Positions 1 to 8,634 of a DNA stretch of 64,000 bases are shown here, piece by piece. The stretch comes from Streptococcus sp. VT 162. Its GTDB lineage: Bacteria > Bacillota > Bacilli > Lactobacillales > Streptococcaceae. Position numbers and translations under genes: made by a program. The notes beneath the pieces are model-generated. The model did not search any database, had not been told where the DNA came from, and saw only the letters and a program-made list of their open reading frames with translations. Position 1 is the stretch's first letter. Each line of letters opens with the position of its first letter. The stretch covers positions 1,798,001-1,862,000 of the forward strand of contig CP007628.2 of NCBI GenBank assembly GCA_000688775.2. The letters are read 5' to 3'.

Positions 1-191
1 AGGAATACACGGATGATGCCTTGTTTGTCATCTTCGATGATTTCTACGTTCTTAACAAAACCTTCGCGTTTAAGGATTTCAGCAATCCCTTTTTTGATGT
101 TTGATGCAGGTACTTCAAGTACTTCGTGTTTTGCTTGGTTAGCATTACGAATACGAGTTAGGAAGTCTGCGATTGGGTCAGTCATAACCAT
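1..191 (-). CDS. rpsH: 30S ribosomal protein S8 (partial)
   Basis: N-terminal part of S8, a primary 16S rRNA binding protein of the small subunit; the C-terminal half lies beyond the window edge. The reading frame starts [18 protein letters not shown], typical of S8. The start at 191 is preceded by GAGGAG about nine bases upstream; a second in-frame ATG two codons later (185) is possible. It follows rpsN in the order normal for the spc part of the operon, but after an unusually long gap that holds two inverted-repeat elements. Confidence 0.95.
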   Translation of the reverse strand, partial: MVMTDPIADFLTRIRNANQAKHEVLEVPASNIKKGIAEILKREGFVKNVEIIEDDKQGIIRVF

Positions 192-246
192 TTTGTTTTT
201 CTCCTCTTACTAGTAGTTTGCAAGTTGCACTTGCTAGTTAATACAT

Positions 247-354
247 GATACAAAGAGCGTAACAGCAAGAGCAAAAATAGGCAATTTGATGAAGGAGCGA
301 TGCTCCAAAGAAAATTGGTCTTTTTTGCCAAAGCTGTAGCTCGTGTTCAAATTG
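247..354 (+). repeat. Inverted-repeat intergenic element, diverged copy
   Basis: About 108 bp in the rpsN-rpsH gap. It starts GATACAAAGAGCGT and ends near TAGCTCGTGTTCAAATTG, the same ends as the better conserved copy at 6946-7050, though the interior has drifted. An internal hairpin (GGAGCGATGCTCC) replaces the one in the other copy. It abuts a second copy in opposite orientation (362-470). I cannot match the family to BOX, RUP or SPRITE from memory. Confidence 0.5.
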
Positions 355-361
355 GCAAGCC

Positions 362-470
362 CAACTGAACCCGGGCTAAACCCTGTGTGAAAAAGATAAA
401 CTTTCCTAGAAAATTCAGTTTCTTCGTCAAGTTTCCTATTTTCACTTGGAGTTTTAACGCCCTTGATATC
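362..470 (-). repeat. Inverted-repeat intergenic element, second copy
   Basis: Read on the minus strand this begins GATATCAAGGGCGTTAAAAC, continues with a GTGAAAATAGGAAACTTGACG stretch, and ends TAGCCCGGGTTCAGTTG. It aligns over its whole length with 6946-7050 in the rplC leader. Its arms (around GTGAAAATAGGAAACT and AGTTTATCTTTTTCAC) pair, so the transcript would form a long hairpin between rpsN and rpsH. The tail-to-tail pair 247-354/362-470 fills almost the entire gap. Confidence 0.6.
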
Positions 471-475
471 TTAAA

Positions 476-661
476 TTACCAAGATGCTTTTGTTACACCA
501 GGAATTTGTCCTTTGTAAGCTAATTCACGGAAGCAAACACGGCAAAGTTTAAATTTGCGGTAAACTGAATGTGGACGACCACATTTTTCACAACGAGTAT
601 AAGCTTGAGTAGAGAACTTCGCTGGACGTTTGTTCTTAGCAATCATTGATTTTTTAGCCAT
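476..661 (-). CDS. rpsN: 30S ribosomal protein S14, zinc-binding type
   Basis: S14 of 61 residues, a late-assembling protein of the 30S head. The short length and the four cysteines C24, C27, C40 and C43 (CEKC and CRVC) identify the zinc-ribbon form (type Z) and not the longer zinc-free C- form. It lies 17 bp after rplE in the spc order. The start is supported by an AGGAGGT ribosome-binding site a few bases upstream. Confidence 0.97.
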
Positions 662-678
662 TAGATTTACCTCCTATA

Positions 679-1221
679 TTATTTTGCAAAAGGCATTCCA
701 AGGCCTGTAAGCAATGCACGTGACTCTTCGTCAGTGTTAGCAGTTGTTACGATAACGATGTCAAGACCACGAGTTTTGTCAACGTCATCAAAGTTGATTT
801 CTGGGAAGATCAATTGTTCTTTCACACCAAGTGTGTAGTTTCCGCGTCCATCAAATGATTTTGTTGGAACACCGTGGAAGTCACGTACACGTGGAAGTGA
901 AACTGAAACCAATTTGTCCAAGAATTCGTACATACGTTCACCACGAAGGGTAACTTTTGCACCGATCGCTACACCTTCACGAAGACGGAAGCCGGCGATT
1001 GATTTTTTAGCTTTAGTGATAAGTGGTTTTTGACCTGAGATAAGTGCCAATTCTTCAGCAGCTTTTTCAAGACTTTTAGCGTTTGATACAGCTTCACCAA
1101 CACCCATGTTCAAAACGATCTTATCTACTTTAGGCACAGCCATCACTGATGAGTAGTTGAATTGTTCTGTCAAAGCAGGAACTACTTCATTAAGATATTT
1201 TTCTTTTAAACGATTTGCCAT
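679..1221 (-). CDS. rplE: 50S ribosomal protein L5
   Basis: L5, 180 residues, binds 5S rRNA and contacts the P-site tRNA from the central protuberance. The full-length frame contains the conserved segment around LNMGVGEA and the C-terminal [15 protein letters not shown]. It sits between rplX and rpsN with short spacers, as expected, and is preceded by GGAGA. Nothing unusual was seen. Confidence 0.97.
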   Translation of the reverse strand: MANRLKEKYLNEVVPALTEQFNYSSVMAVPKVDKIVLNMGVGEAVSNAKSLEKAAEELALISGQKPLITKAKKSIAGFRLREGVAIGAKVTLRGERMYEFLDKLVSVSLPRVRDFHGVPTKSFDGRGNYTLGVKEQLIFPEINFDDVDKTRGLDIVIVTTANTDEESRALLTGLGMPFAK

Positions 1222-1244
1222 TATACTTCTCCTTTCCTTCGTGA

Positions 1245-1550
1245 TTAATCAAGCACTTCGCCTGATTTTTTGTTGTAGCGAACTTTTTTACCGTCTACAA
1301 ATTTGTAACCAACACGACCAGCTACACCGTTTTTGTCCAAAACTTGAACGTTTGATACGTGAATAGCTGCTTCTTTCTCGATGATACCACCTTGAGGAAG
1401 CTCGTTAGTTGGACGTTGGTGTTTCTTAACGATGTTAACACCTTCAACGATAACTTTGTTTACTTTTGGAAGGGCAGTAAGGACAACAGCTTCTGTTCCC
1501 TTATCTTTACCAGCGATTACGCGAACTTTGTCGCCTTTTTTTACAAACAT
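1245..1550 (-). CDS. rplX: 50S ribosomal protein L24
   Basis: L24, 101 residues, an early assembly protein of the large subunit. The KOW motif is visible near the N-terminus ([15 protein letters not shown]). It lies just before rplE. The gap to upstream rplN is unusually long (about 180 bp) and holds two compact hairpins immediately before the gene plus a larger imperfect inverted repeat, so the leader may be regulatory. Confidence 0.97.
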
Positions 1551-1575
1551 TAGGTTTCTCCTTGATTTTTCTTAC

Positions 1576-1607
1576 GCCCATAAGGGCACCCTAGCCTGAA
1601 GCTAGGG
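1576..1607 (-). promoter_or_regulatory. Paired hairpins in the rplX leader
   Basis: Two adjacent perfect stems lie 26 bases upstream of the rplX start: CCCTAGC/GCTAGGG with a five-base loop (1589-1607) and GCCC/GGGC with a four-base loop (1576-1587). There is no U-run, so they look like RNA structure and not a terminator. They could be a protein-binding leader or an RNA-processing site; function is inference only. Confidence 0.45.
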
Positions 1608-1624
1608 GACTAGTTTGTTTGTTT

Positions 1625-1728
1625 TTGCTCTGCGAAAATCAAAGCAATCCTTCGTCAGTTTCAACTCACCTAACTTAAGTTATGCTTTCGTCTTACTTCC
1701 TAGACTTGTTTTAATTTTCTTTGAGCAA
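1625..1728. repeat. Imperfect inverted repeat in the rplX-rplN gap
   Basis: Terminal arms TTGCTCTGCGAAAAT (1625-1639) and ATTTTCTTTGAGCAA (1714-1728) pair at 12 of 15 positions around an interior that again contains GACGAA-type motifs. The layout resembles the elements at 247-470 and 6946-7050, but sequence identity is weak, so membership of the same family is uncertain. Confidence 0.35.
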
Positions 1729-1732
1729 CCAA

Positions 1733-2101
1733 TTAAAGTACTTCTGGAGCAAGTGACACGATCTTCATGAAGCCACCTTCACGCAATTCACGTGCAACTG
1801 GGCCAAAGATACGTGTTCCGCGAGGAGTTTTGTCTTCACGGATGATAACTGCTGCGTTTTCGTCAAATTTGATGTATGAACCATCAGCACGACGAGCACC
1901 TGATTTAGTACGAACGATAACAGCTTTTACAACGTCACCTTTTTTAACCGCACCACCAGGAGTAGCTTGTTTTACAGATGCCACGATAACATCACCGATG
2001 TTTGCAAATTTACGTCCTGAACCACCAAGAACTTTGATAGTCAAGATTTCGCGCGCACCGCTGTTGTCTGCGACTTTCAAACGAGTTTCTGTTTGAATCA
2101 T
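1733..2101 (-). CDS. rplN: 50S ribosomal protein L14
   Basis: L14, 122 residues, a conserved protein at the subunit interface. The N-terminus [17 protein letters not shown] and the internal KVLGGSGRK are characteristic. It lies between rpsQ (25 bp upstream) and rplX. The ribosome-binding site is AAAGGAG. Length and context are ordinary. Confidence 0.97.
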   Translation of the reverse strand: MIQTETRLKVADNSGAREILTIKVLGGSGRKFANIGDVIVASVKQATPGGAVKKGDVVKAVIVRTKSGARRADGSYIKFDENAAVIIREDKTPRGTRIFGPVARELREGGFMKIVSLAPEVL

Positions 2102-2126
2102 TTCAGTTTTCTCCTTTCAGGTTTGA

Positions 2127-2387
2127 TTAGATGATGACCGCTTCTTCAACAACTTCTACAAGACGGAAACGTTTTGTAGCTGAAAGCGGACGAGTTTCCA
2201 TGATACGTACGATATCGCCTTCTTTGGCAACATTGTTTTCATCATGTGCTTTGTATTTCTTAGAGTAGTTAATACGTTTACCATAGACTGGGTGGTTACG
2301 TTTTGTTTCAACTACAACTGTGATTGTCTTGTCCATTTTGTCAGATACAACACGTCCAACAAGAACTTTACGATTATTGCGTTCCAT
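2127..2387 (-). CDS. rpsQ: 30S ribosomal protein S17
   Basis: S17, 86 residues, an OB-fold primary 16S rRNA binder. The characteristic stretch [14 protein letters not shown] and the MKNHPVYGK-like [10 protein letters not shown] are present. It sits between rpmC and rplN in the canonical order, with a purine-rich ribosome-binding site (AAGGAGAAATTTCA) before the ATG. Confidence 0.97.
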
Positions 2388-2411
2388 TGAAATTTCTCCT
2401 TCCCTAGTCTA

Positions 2412-2618
2412 TTATTTCGCTTCAGATTGAACTGTTTTGATACGAGCGATTTGTTTTTTAACTTCTTTCAAGCGAGCTGTTTGTTCCAATTGACCAGTAG
2501 CAGCTTGGAAACGAAGTTCAAACAATTCTTTTTTCAATTCGTTTTCGCGCTTCGCGAGTTCTTCTTGAGAAAGACCACGAAGTTCTTTAACAAATTCTTT
2601 TACTTCATTAAGTTTCAT
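2412..2618 (-). CDS. rpmC: 50S ribosomal protein L29
   Basis: L29, 68 residues, sits at the peptide exit tunnel next to L23. The sequence is a predicted two-helix protein rich in Lys and Glu with the family motif [14 protein letters not shown]. It begins nine bases after the rplP stop, which suggests translational coupling. Confidence 0.96.
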
Positions 2619-2627
2619 GCCTTCTCC

Positions 2628-3041
2628 TTATTCTGCTTCACGTTTTACGAATTTACATTTAACTGGCAATTTGTGGCTTGCAAGACGAAGCGCTTCGCGA
2701 GCAATTTCTTCAGATACACCAGCGATTTCGAACATCACTTTACCACGTTTAACTGGTGCTACCCAACCTTCAGGTGCCCCTTTACCAGATCCCATACGCA
2801 CACCGATAGCTTTAGCAGTGTAAGATTTGTGTGGGAAGATTTTAATCCAAACTTTACCACCACGTTTCATGTAACGAGTCATGGCGATACGAGCAGCTTC
2901 GATTTGGCGGTTAGTGATCCAGTGGCTAGTTGTAGCTTGAAGACCGTATTCACCGAATGCTACTTCTTTTCCACCTTTTGCTTCACCGCGCATTTTTCCA
3001 CGGAATTCACGACGGTGTTTAACACGTTTAGGTACTAACAT
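2628..3041 (-). CDS. rplP: 50S ribosomal protein L16
   Basis: L16, 137 residues, organises the A-site region of the large subunit. The N-terminal [15 protein letters not shown] and the internal [14 protein letters not shown] are diagnostic. The start lies three bases after the rpsC stop, so translation of the two genes is probably coupled. Confidence 0.97.
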   Translation of the reverse strand: MLVPKRVKHRREFRGKMRGEAKGGKEVAFGEYGLQATTSHWITNRQIEAARIAMTRYMKRGGKVWIKIFPHKSYTAKAIGVRMGSGKGAPEGWVAPVKRGKVMFEIAGVSEEIAREALRLASHKLPVKCKFVKREAE

Positions 3042-3044
3042 TGG

Positions 3045-3698
3045 TTATTTACCTCCTTTAGTGTTTTTACGAGCTGGAAGAACTTCACCACGGTAGATCC
3101 ATACTTTAACACCAAGTTTACCGTATGTAGTATCTGCTTCTTCCCAAGCGTAATCGATATCTGCACGAAGTGTGTGAAGTGGAACAGTTCCTTCAGAGTA
3201 TCCTTCAGCACGGGCGATATCTGCACCGTTCAAACGACCTGATACTTGAGTTTTGATTCCTTTAGCTCCAGCACGCATTGCACGTTGGATTGCTTGTTTT
3301 TGTGCACGACGGAAAGCGACACGTTGCTCCAATTGACGAGCAATTCCTTCACCTACAAGGTGAGCATCCAAATCAGGTTGTTTGATTTCGATGATGTTGA
3401 TGTGTACTTGTTTTCCAGTCAATTTGTTAAGTTTTGCACGGAGTGCATCAACGTTAGCACCACCTTTACCGATAACCATACCTGGTTTAGCAGTGTGAAG
3501 TGAAACGTTAACTTTGTTTACTGCGCGTTCAATTTCGATAGTTGAAACTGCTGCATCAGCAAGTTCTTTTTGAACGAATTTACGGATTGCAAGATCTTCA
3601 TGAAGGTAATCCGCGTATTCTTTTTCAGCATACCATTTGGCATCCCAATCACGGATGATGCCGACACGCATACCAATTGGATGTACTTTTTGACCCAC
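3045..3698 (-). CDS. rpsC: 30S ribosomal protein S3
   Basis: S3, 217 residues, lines the mRNA entry tunnel. It starts [18 protein letters not shown] and carries the KH-domain loop GKGGANVD near residue 78. It lies 12 bp after rplV with an AGGAGGTAAC ribosome-binding site. Family length is normal. Confidence 0.97.
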
Positions 3699-3710
3699 GA
3701 TGTTACCTCC

Positions 3711-4055
3711 TTATTTTTCTGCAACAGCCACAGTGATGTGAGCTGTACGTTTGTTGATTGGTGAAGCTGAACCTTTCGCACGTGGACGGAAACGTTTCAT
3801 AGTTGGTCCTTCGTTTGCGAATGCTTCAGATACTACCAAGTTAGCTTTGTCCAAACCAAAGTTGTTTTCAGCGTTAGCTACAGCTGAATTCAAAACTTTC
3901 AAGATGATTTCAGCAGCTTTGTTTGGTGTGAATGTCAAGATTGCAATAGCATCAGCTACGCTTTTACCACGGATGTTGTCAAGAACAAGACGTGATTTAC
4001 GAGGTGAAACACGTACTGTACGAGCCATTGCTTTAGCTGAAGTAATTTCTGCCAT
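3711..4055 (-). CDS. rplV: 50S ribosomal protein L22
   Basis: L22, 114 residues; its beta-hairpin lines the polypeptide exit tunnel near the macrolide site. The C-terminal hairpin region (residues around 85-105, [19 protein letters not shown]) is complete with no visible insertion. Position between rpsS and rpsC is canonical. Confidence 0.97.
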   Translation of the reverse strand: MAEITSAKAMARTVRVSPRKSRLVLDNIRGKSVADAIAILTFTPNKAAEIILKVLNSAVANAENNFGLDKANLVVSEAFANEGPTMKRFRPRAKGSASPINKRTAHITVAVAEK

Positions 4056-4066
4056 TTATGTTCTCC

Positions 4067-4348
4067 TTATTTTCTACGTGTTTTCTTGTCGTCTGAAGCG
4101 TGACCTTTGTAAGTACGAGTTGGTGCAAATTCACCAAGTTTGTGACCTACCATGTCTTCTTGGATGTAAACAGGTACGTGTTTACGTCCGTCATAAACTG
4201 CAATAGTGTAACCAATGAAACTTGGGAAGATCGTTGAACGACGTGACCAAGTTTTGATAACTTTTTTCTTTTCGTCGTTAGCTTGAGCTTCAACTTTTTT
4301 CATCAAATGCTCATCGACGAAAGGTCCTTTTTTAAGACTGCGTCCCAT
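4067..4348 (-). CDS. rpsS: 30S ribosomal protein S19
   Basis: S19, 93 residues, forms a complex with S13 in the 30S head. I place the start at 4348 ([15 protein letters not shown]), the conserved N-terminus of the family, and not at the longer ORF start at 4396, which would add 16 non-conserved residues. AAAGGAG lies upstream with a longish spacer. The 100-bp gap to rplB holds small GC-rich hairpins. Confidence 0.96.
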   Translation of the reverse strand: MGRSLKKGPFVDEHLMKKVEAQANDEKKKVIKTWSRRSTIFPSFIGYTIAVYDGRKHVPVYIQEDMVGHKLGEFAPTRTYKGHASDDKKTRRK

Positions 4349-4451
4349 TTTTATATTTTCTCCTTTAAATGTTGTACCACAGCGGCTTGCGCTCACATGG
4401 AGCGCTACCGAGCTGGCGGATTTCCTAGTTGCTTAGGCGACTAGTTTACTA

Positions 4452-5285
4452 TTATTTCTCGTTGCGACGACGAACGATAAGTTTGTCAGATTTCGCTTTC
4501 TTGTTACGAGTTTTAAGACCAAGAGCAGGTTTGCCCCATGGAGTAGATGGTGCTTTACGTCCAACTGGTGCTTTACCTTCACCACCACCGTGTGGGTGAT
4601 CGTTAGGGTTCATTACAGAACCACGAACTGTTGGGCGGATACCTTTCCAACGGCTACGTCCTGCTTTACCAAGGTTTACAAGTCCATGTTGTTCGTTTCC
4701 GACAACACCAACTGTAGCACGACAAGTTCCAAGAATCATACGAACTTCGCCAGATTGAAGACGAACAAGAACGTATTTACCTTCTTGACCCAATACTTGA
4801 GCAGAAGCACCAGCAGCACGTACCAATTCTCCACCACGACCAGGTTTCAACTCGATGTTGTGGATCAAAGTACCAACTGGGATGTTAGCAAGTGGAAGAG
4901 CGTTTCCGACTTTGATATCTGCTTCAGGACCTGAAACGATACGTTGACCAACTTCAAGACCTTTTGGAGCGATGATGTATGCTTTCACACCGTCAGTGTA
5001 GTGTACAAGAGCGATGTTTGCAGAACGGTTTGGATCGTACTCGATTGTTTTAACAACTGCTTCAACGTTGTCTTTGTTACGTTTGAAGTCAACCAAACGG
5101 TAGAAACGTTTGTGTCCACCACCTTGGTGACGAACAGTGATACGACCGTTGTTGTTACGACCAGCCTTGCTCTTCAAAGCAACAAGCAATGATTTTTCAG
5201 GAGTGCTTGTTGTGATTTCAGCGAAATCCAAAGAAGTCATATTACGGCGACCGTTTGTTGTTGGTTTATAAACACGAATTCCCAC
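4452..5285 (-). CDS. rplB: 50S ribosomal protein L2
   Basis: L2, 277 residues, essential for the peptidyl-transferase region. The conserved [19 protein letters not shown] segment holding the catalytic-centre histidine (HPHGGGEG) lies near the C-terminus. It follows rplW by 17 bp. Length matches the bacterial family. Confidence 0.98.
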   Translation of the reverse strand: MGIRVYKPTTNGRRNMTSLDFAEITTSTPEKSLLVALKSKAGRNNNGRITVRHQGGGHKRFYRLVDFKRNKDNVEAVVKTIEYDPNRSANIALVHYTDGVKAYIIAPKGLEVGQRIVSGPEADIKVGNALPLANIPVGTLIHNIELKPGRGGELVRAAGASAQVLGQEGKYVLVRLQSGEVRMILGTCRATVGVVGNEQHGLVNLGKAGRSRWKGIRPTVRGSVMNPNDHPHGGGEGKAPVGRKAPSTPWGKPALGLKTRNKKAKSDKLIVRRRNEK

Positions 5286-5302
5286 GATATTTCCTCCTTA
5301 GA

Positions 5303-5599
5303 TTATTCAGCTTCAGCAGCGAACAACTCGATTGCTTTTGAATCAGCTGTAAGTGTGATGATAGCTTTTTTAGTTTTGTTAGTAAAACCAGTGTAACGTC
5401 CAACACGTTTTGCTTTTGGTTTTACGTTGATTGTGTTAACGTTGGCAACTTTAACACCTTCGAAAGCAGCTTCAACAGCTTGCTTGATCAAAAGTTTGTG
5501 TGCACGAGTGTCAACTTCAAATACATATTTTCCTGCTTCAAGTTGAGCCATTGAGCTTTCAGTGATAACAGGTTTTTTGATAACATCATACAAATTCAT
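5303..5599 (-). CDS. rplW: 50S ribosomal protein L23
   Basis: L23, 98 residues, docking site at the tunnel exit for trigger factor and SRP. The motifs [14 protein letters not shown] and [18 protein letters not shown] are typical. Its first base overlaps the last base of the rplD stop codon, so the two are translationally coupled. Confidence 0.97.
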
Positions 5600-6222
5600 T
5601 ATGCAAGAACCTCCTCGATTTTAGAGATAGCTGCTTGTGTGACAAGAAGTTTGTCGCTATTTGCGATGTCAAGAACACTTGCAGTTGTAGCTGTTGCAAC
5701 TTTCACATTTGGAAGGTTACGAGCTGAAAGAGCTGCGAATTCATTTCCTTCTTCAAGGATAACAAGAACTTTAGAATCGATGCTCAATGCTGCAAGAACT
5801 TTTGCAAATTCAGCAGTTTTTGGAGCTGTAAATGAAAGAGCGTCTACAGCTACGAATTTGTTTTCAGCAACTTTTTCAGAGTAAACTGATTTAAGAGCTA
5901 GGCGACGAACTTTTTGTGGAAGTTTGTAGCCGTATGAACGTGGAGTTGGTCCGAAGACAACACCACCACCACGCCATTGTGGTGAGCGGATAGAACCTTG
6001 ACGAGCACGTCCAGTTCCTTTTTGACGCCATGGTTTGCGTCCACCACCTGATACTGCAGAGCGGTTTTTAACAGCGTGTGTTCCTTGACGAAGGCTTGCG
6101 CGTTGGCTGATGATCACATCAAACACAACTGATTCATTTGGTTCGATACCAAATACTGCATCGTTAAGAACAACTTGGCCAGCTTCTTTACCAGTTTGGT
6201 CAAATAATGTTACGTTTGCCAT
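5599..6222 (-). CDS. rplD: 50S ribosomal protein L4
   Basis: L4, 207 residues, with the extended tunnel loop visible around [18 protein letters not shown]. In enterobacteria L4 also represses its own S10 operon through the leader RNA; whether it does so here is not known, but the operon has a structured leader. It lies between rplC and rplW. Confidence 0.97.
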
Positions 6223-6246
6223 TGTGACTGATTTCCCCTTTCTTTA

Positions 6247-6873
6247 TTATTTACCAGCTTTAACTGCTGATTTGATAGTGATAAGAGATTTCTTAGCACC
6301 TGGTACGTTACCTTTGATAAGGATAACGTTCTTTTCTGGAACAACTTGTACAACTTCAAGGTTTTGAATTGTTACGCGGTCGCCACCCATACGTCCTGCA
6401 AGGTTTTTACCTTTGAATACGCGGTTAGGTGCAACAGGTCCCATAGAACCTGGACGACGGTGGTAACGAGAACCGTGAGCCATTGGTCCACGTGATTGTC
6501 CGTGGCGTTTGATAACACCTTGGAAACCTTTACCTTTAGAAGTACCAGTTACGTCAACAACGTCTCCAGCTGCGAATGTTTCAACTGTGATTTCAGCACC
6601 AACTTCCAAGCCTTCAACGTTTTTGAATTCACGAATGAAGCGCTTAGGAGCCGTGTTAGCTTTCGCTACATGTCCTTTAGCAGGTTTGTTGCTCAATACT
6701 TCGCGTTTGTCATCGAAACCAACTTGGATAGCGTTGTATCCATCTGTTTCAACAGTTTTAACTTGAAGAACAACGTTTGGAGTTGCTTCAATAACTGTTA
6801 CAGGGATCAATTCGCCAGCTTCAGTGAAGATTTGAGTCATTCCCACTTTTTTCCCTAAGATTCCTTTTGTCAT
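6247..6873 (-). CDS. rplC: 50S ribosomal protein L3
   Basis: L3, 208 residues, reaches the peptidyl-transferase centre. The start [16 protein letters not shown] and the loop [17 protein letters not shown] are diagnostic, the latter near the conserved methylated Gln position of the family. It is separated from rpsJ by 216 bp, far more than most junctions in the operon, because an inverted-repeat element is inserted there. Confidence 0.97.
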
Positions 6874-6945
6874 GAGAAAATAGTTCCTTTTCTATATTTT
6901 TTATTCAAAAAGTTTTTAACGAGCGTTTTTTATGCTCAAGTCTAA

Positions 6946-7050
6946 GATACAAAGGGCGTCAAACTCAAAGTGAAAATAGGAAACTGACGCAGTGTCTAAC
7001 AGACACTAGGAAGTTTATCTTTTTCACACCGAGTTTAGCCCGTGTTCAAT
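6946..7050 (+). repeat. Inverted-repeat intergenic element, best conserved copy
   Basis: About 105 bp between rpsJ and rplC. Outer arms AAACTCAAAGTGAAAATAGG (from 6961) and the reverse complement starting at 7036 pair with few mismatches over about 25 bp; a perfect inner hairpin AGTGTCT/AGACACT (6991-7007) sits in the middle. Its ends (GATACAAAGGGCG, TAGCCCGTGTTCAATT) recur at 247-354 and 362-470, and its first half recurs at 8375-8420. It is transcribed within the ribosomal operon. Confidence 0.65.
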
Positions 7051-7089
7051 TAAATTGAAACACCAGCCTCTGCTCTTTTATATTTTAGA

Positions 7090-7398
7090 TTAAAGTTTGA
7101 TTTCTACGTTTACACCACTTGGAAGATCCAATTTCATCAAGGCATCAACTGTTTTTTGAGTTGGGTTAACGATATCGATCAAACGTTTGTGTGTACGCAT
7201 TTCAAATTGTTCGCGAGAGTCTTTGTATTTGTGAGTCGCACGAATGATTGTGTAGAGGCTACGTTCAGTTGGAAGTGGGATTGGACCCGCAACTTGTGCA
7301 CCTGTACGAGTAGCTGATTCTACGATTTTTGCAGCCGCTGTGTCAAGCGTACGGTGTTCGTATGCTTTCAAACGGATACGGATTTTTTTGTTTGCCAT
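7090..7398 (-). CDS. rpsJ: 30S ribosomal protein S10
   Basis: S10 (NusE), 102 residues, first gene of the operon; it works in the 30S head and in transcription antitermination. Start [19 protein letters not shown] is diagnostic, and GGAGAAAAAG precedes it. A promoter with near-consensus boxes and 17-bp spacing lies about 135 bp upstream, leaving a leader of roughly 130 nt. Confidence 0.98.
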
Positions 7399-7450
7399 CT
7401 TTTTCTCCTTTTCGTCTATTTAAGATAATAGGCTAGCTCCACAAGAAAAC

Positions 7451-7530
7451 CGACGCGCGTTGCGTGGCAATGCAACCGAGCGTGTCGCAACCTCTTGCAT
7501 CAAAGCTAAGGCTGTAATTTACAGCACCAT
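7451..7530 (-). promoter_or_regulatory. Structured 5' leader of the S10 operon
   Basis: The transcript from the promoter at 7534-7562 would carry this GC-rich segment. GGTTGCG and CGCAACGC can pair around an inner GGTTGCATTGCC, and the segment is repeated with changes at 8422-8500. Firmicutes S10 operons are known to have structured leaders; the covariation needed to assign this one was not tested. Confidence 0.4.
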
Positions 7531-7533
7531 AAT

Positions 7534-7562
7534 AGAATAACACAAAGCCCCTGCGATTGCAA
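7534..7562 (-). promoter_or_regulatory. Promoter of the rpsJ (S10) operon
   Basis: On the minus strand TTGCAA (7557-7562) and TATTCT (7534-7539) are separated by exactly 17 bases. No other convincing promoter lies between the preceding gene and rpsJ. An identical pair of boxes with the same spacing exists at 8506-8534. Confidence 0.7.
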
Positions 7563-7654
7563 GGGATTTGTGAGCTTTTTTTCGTTTTTTTACTAACCTA
7601 AGTTACTAGAGTATGTTCTGATCCTCTTTCGTAAATAAAACATAGTTTGACAAT

Positions 7655-8068
7655 TTACCCATTTTTGGGGGTGGCGATAAAGATAGATACTGTCTGATCT
7701 GGATCATATTTTTCAAAATCAATACTATACTGACGTTGCAGTTCTCTTGCTTCTTCTGCCTGCCAAATTTGTTGCCAGGTATGGAGAAACCCTTTTGAAT
7801 CACTTGTATCCACCTCAAATACTTGGTAGGTTTGTTCTGAAGTGTCAAAATCCCAGTCTTCTTTATCGGATAGACTACAGAGCGACAAGCTGTAATCCCC
7901 CTTGTAGTCGCTGACATAATCATGATAGACTGCATAAATCGGAAGCCCTTGGGCAAATGCCTCCTCTACTTCTTTCTGGTGCTCCTGCCATAGATGGCTA
8001 ATTTTTTCCATCATGTTTGGATCTTGGAAATTATTTGTAGAGATACTACTGATTATTTTTAAAAACAT
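7655..8068 (-). CDS. GyrI-like effector-binding domain protein
   Basis: About 137 residues from the start at 8068, chosen because AGGAG lies seven bases before it; the longer ORF to 8113 has no such site. The composition and the C-terminal YDPDQTVSIFIATPK fit the GyrI-like small-molecule-binding fold found alone or attached to MerR/AraC regulators. No DNA-binding part is present. It lies between the P-loop kinase gene and the ribosomal operon, and the only strong promoter upstream is a duplicate of the rpsJ promoter. Assignment is by fold pattern; ligand unknown. Confidence 0.6.
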   Translation of the reverse strand: MFLKIISSISTNNFQDPNMMEKISHLWQEHQKEVEEAFAQGLPIYAVYHDYVSDYKGDYSLSLCSLSDKEDWDFDTSEQTYQVFEVDTSDSKGFLHTWQQIWQAEEARELQRQYSIDFEKYDPDQTVSIFIATPKNG

Positions 8069-8347
8069 TCCTTCGCTCCTTTTACTTTCACTTCTAAGGT
8101 GACTGACTAGCAATCAACCTCAGCTCTAAACTTTCTAGCTACCAAGAGGCTAATTCACGCAACAAAATGAAATAGCATTCTTTGCGTATAGGATATATCA
8201 CACCATTCACTATCAACTCCCTTTTCCCAGAAAAAACGGTGCCTATAACAAACAAAACGTTCAATTTACCGGTCTCAACCAGAGCTGAAAAACAATGCAG
8301 GCTTCAACCAAGACCATCCTTCCAATTCTTATTGATATAGTCTGGAA

Positions 8348-8562
8348 AGTTTTTAACGAACATTTTTTGTGCTCAAGTCTAAGACATAAAGGGATTCAAA
8401 CTCAAAGCAAAAATAGGAAATCGACGCGCGTTGTGTGGCAGTGTATCCAATCGTGGTCACAACCTCTTGCATCACAGCTAAAGATGTGATTTACAGCACC
8501 ACGGTAGAATAACACAAAGCCCCTGCGATTGCAAGGGATTTGTGAGCTTTTTACGTTTTTTT
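8348..8562 (-). repeat. Chimeric duplicate of rplC-leader and rpsJ-promoter sequences
   Basis: Positions 8348-8420 match 6911-6983 (rplC leader) and 8422-8562 match 7451-7590 (rpsJ leader and promoter), both in the same orientation. The two blocks meet at a GAAA..GACGC motif that both source regions share, so the rpsJ gene expected between them is missing. It looks like a tandem copy that lost rpsJ by recombination at the short homology. The rest of the 8069-8634 gap shows no gene. Confidence 0.75.
8506..8534 (-). promoter_or_regulatory. Second copy of the rpsJ promoter
   Basis: TTGCAA (8529-8534) and TATTCT (8506-8511) with a 17-base spacer, identical in boxes and spacing to the rpsJ promoter at 7534-7562. 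It points toward the GyrI-like gene at 7655-8068 with a leader of about 430 nt. Activity is inferred from conservation. Confidence 0.6.
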
Positions 8563-8634
8563 AAGATGAAACTGTTTTCTCTTTTTATCTTTCCAAAATT
8601 ACGGATTTACATCTATAAAAAACTACCTTTTCTT

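Noticed and set aside
1625..1728. BOX element in the rplX-rplN gap
   Set aside because: GACGAA-like pieces recall BOX, but the boxA, boxB and boxC order and sequence are not present; kept only as an imperfect inverted repeat.
2427..3038. 203-codon ORF on the plus strand
   Set aside because: It is antisense to rplP and rpmC, has a Phe/Ser/Thr-rich composition typical of complementary-strand frames, and no ribosome-binding site.
8295..8489. 64-codon plus-strand ORF in the duplicated S10 leader region
   Set aside because: It runs antisense through the scar of the ribosomal leader and has no homology or start signal; the duplication explains the sequence.
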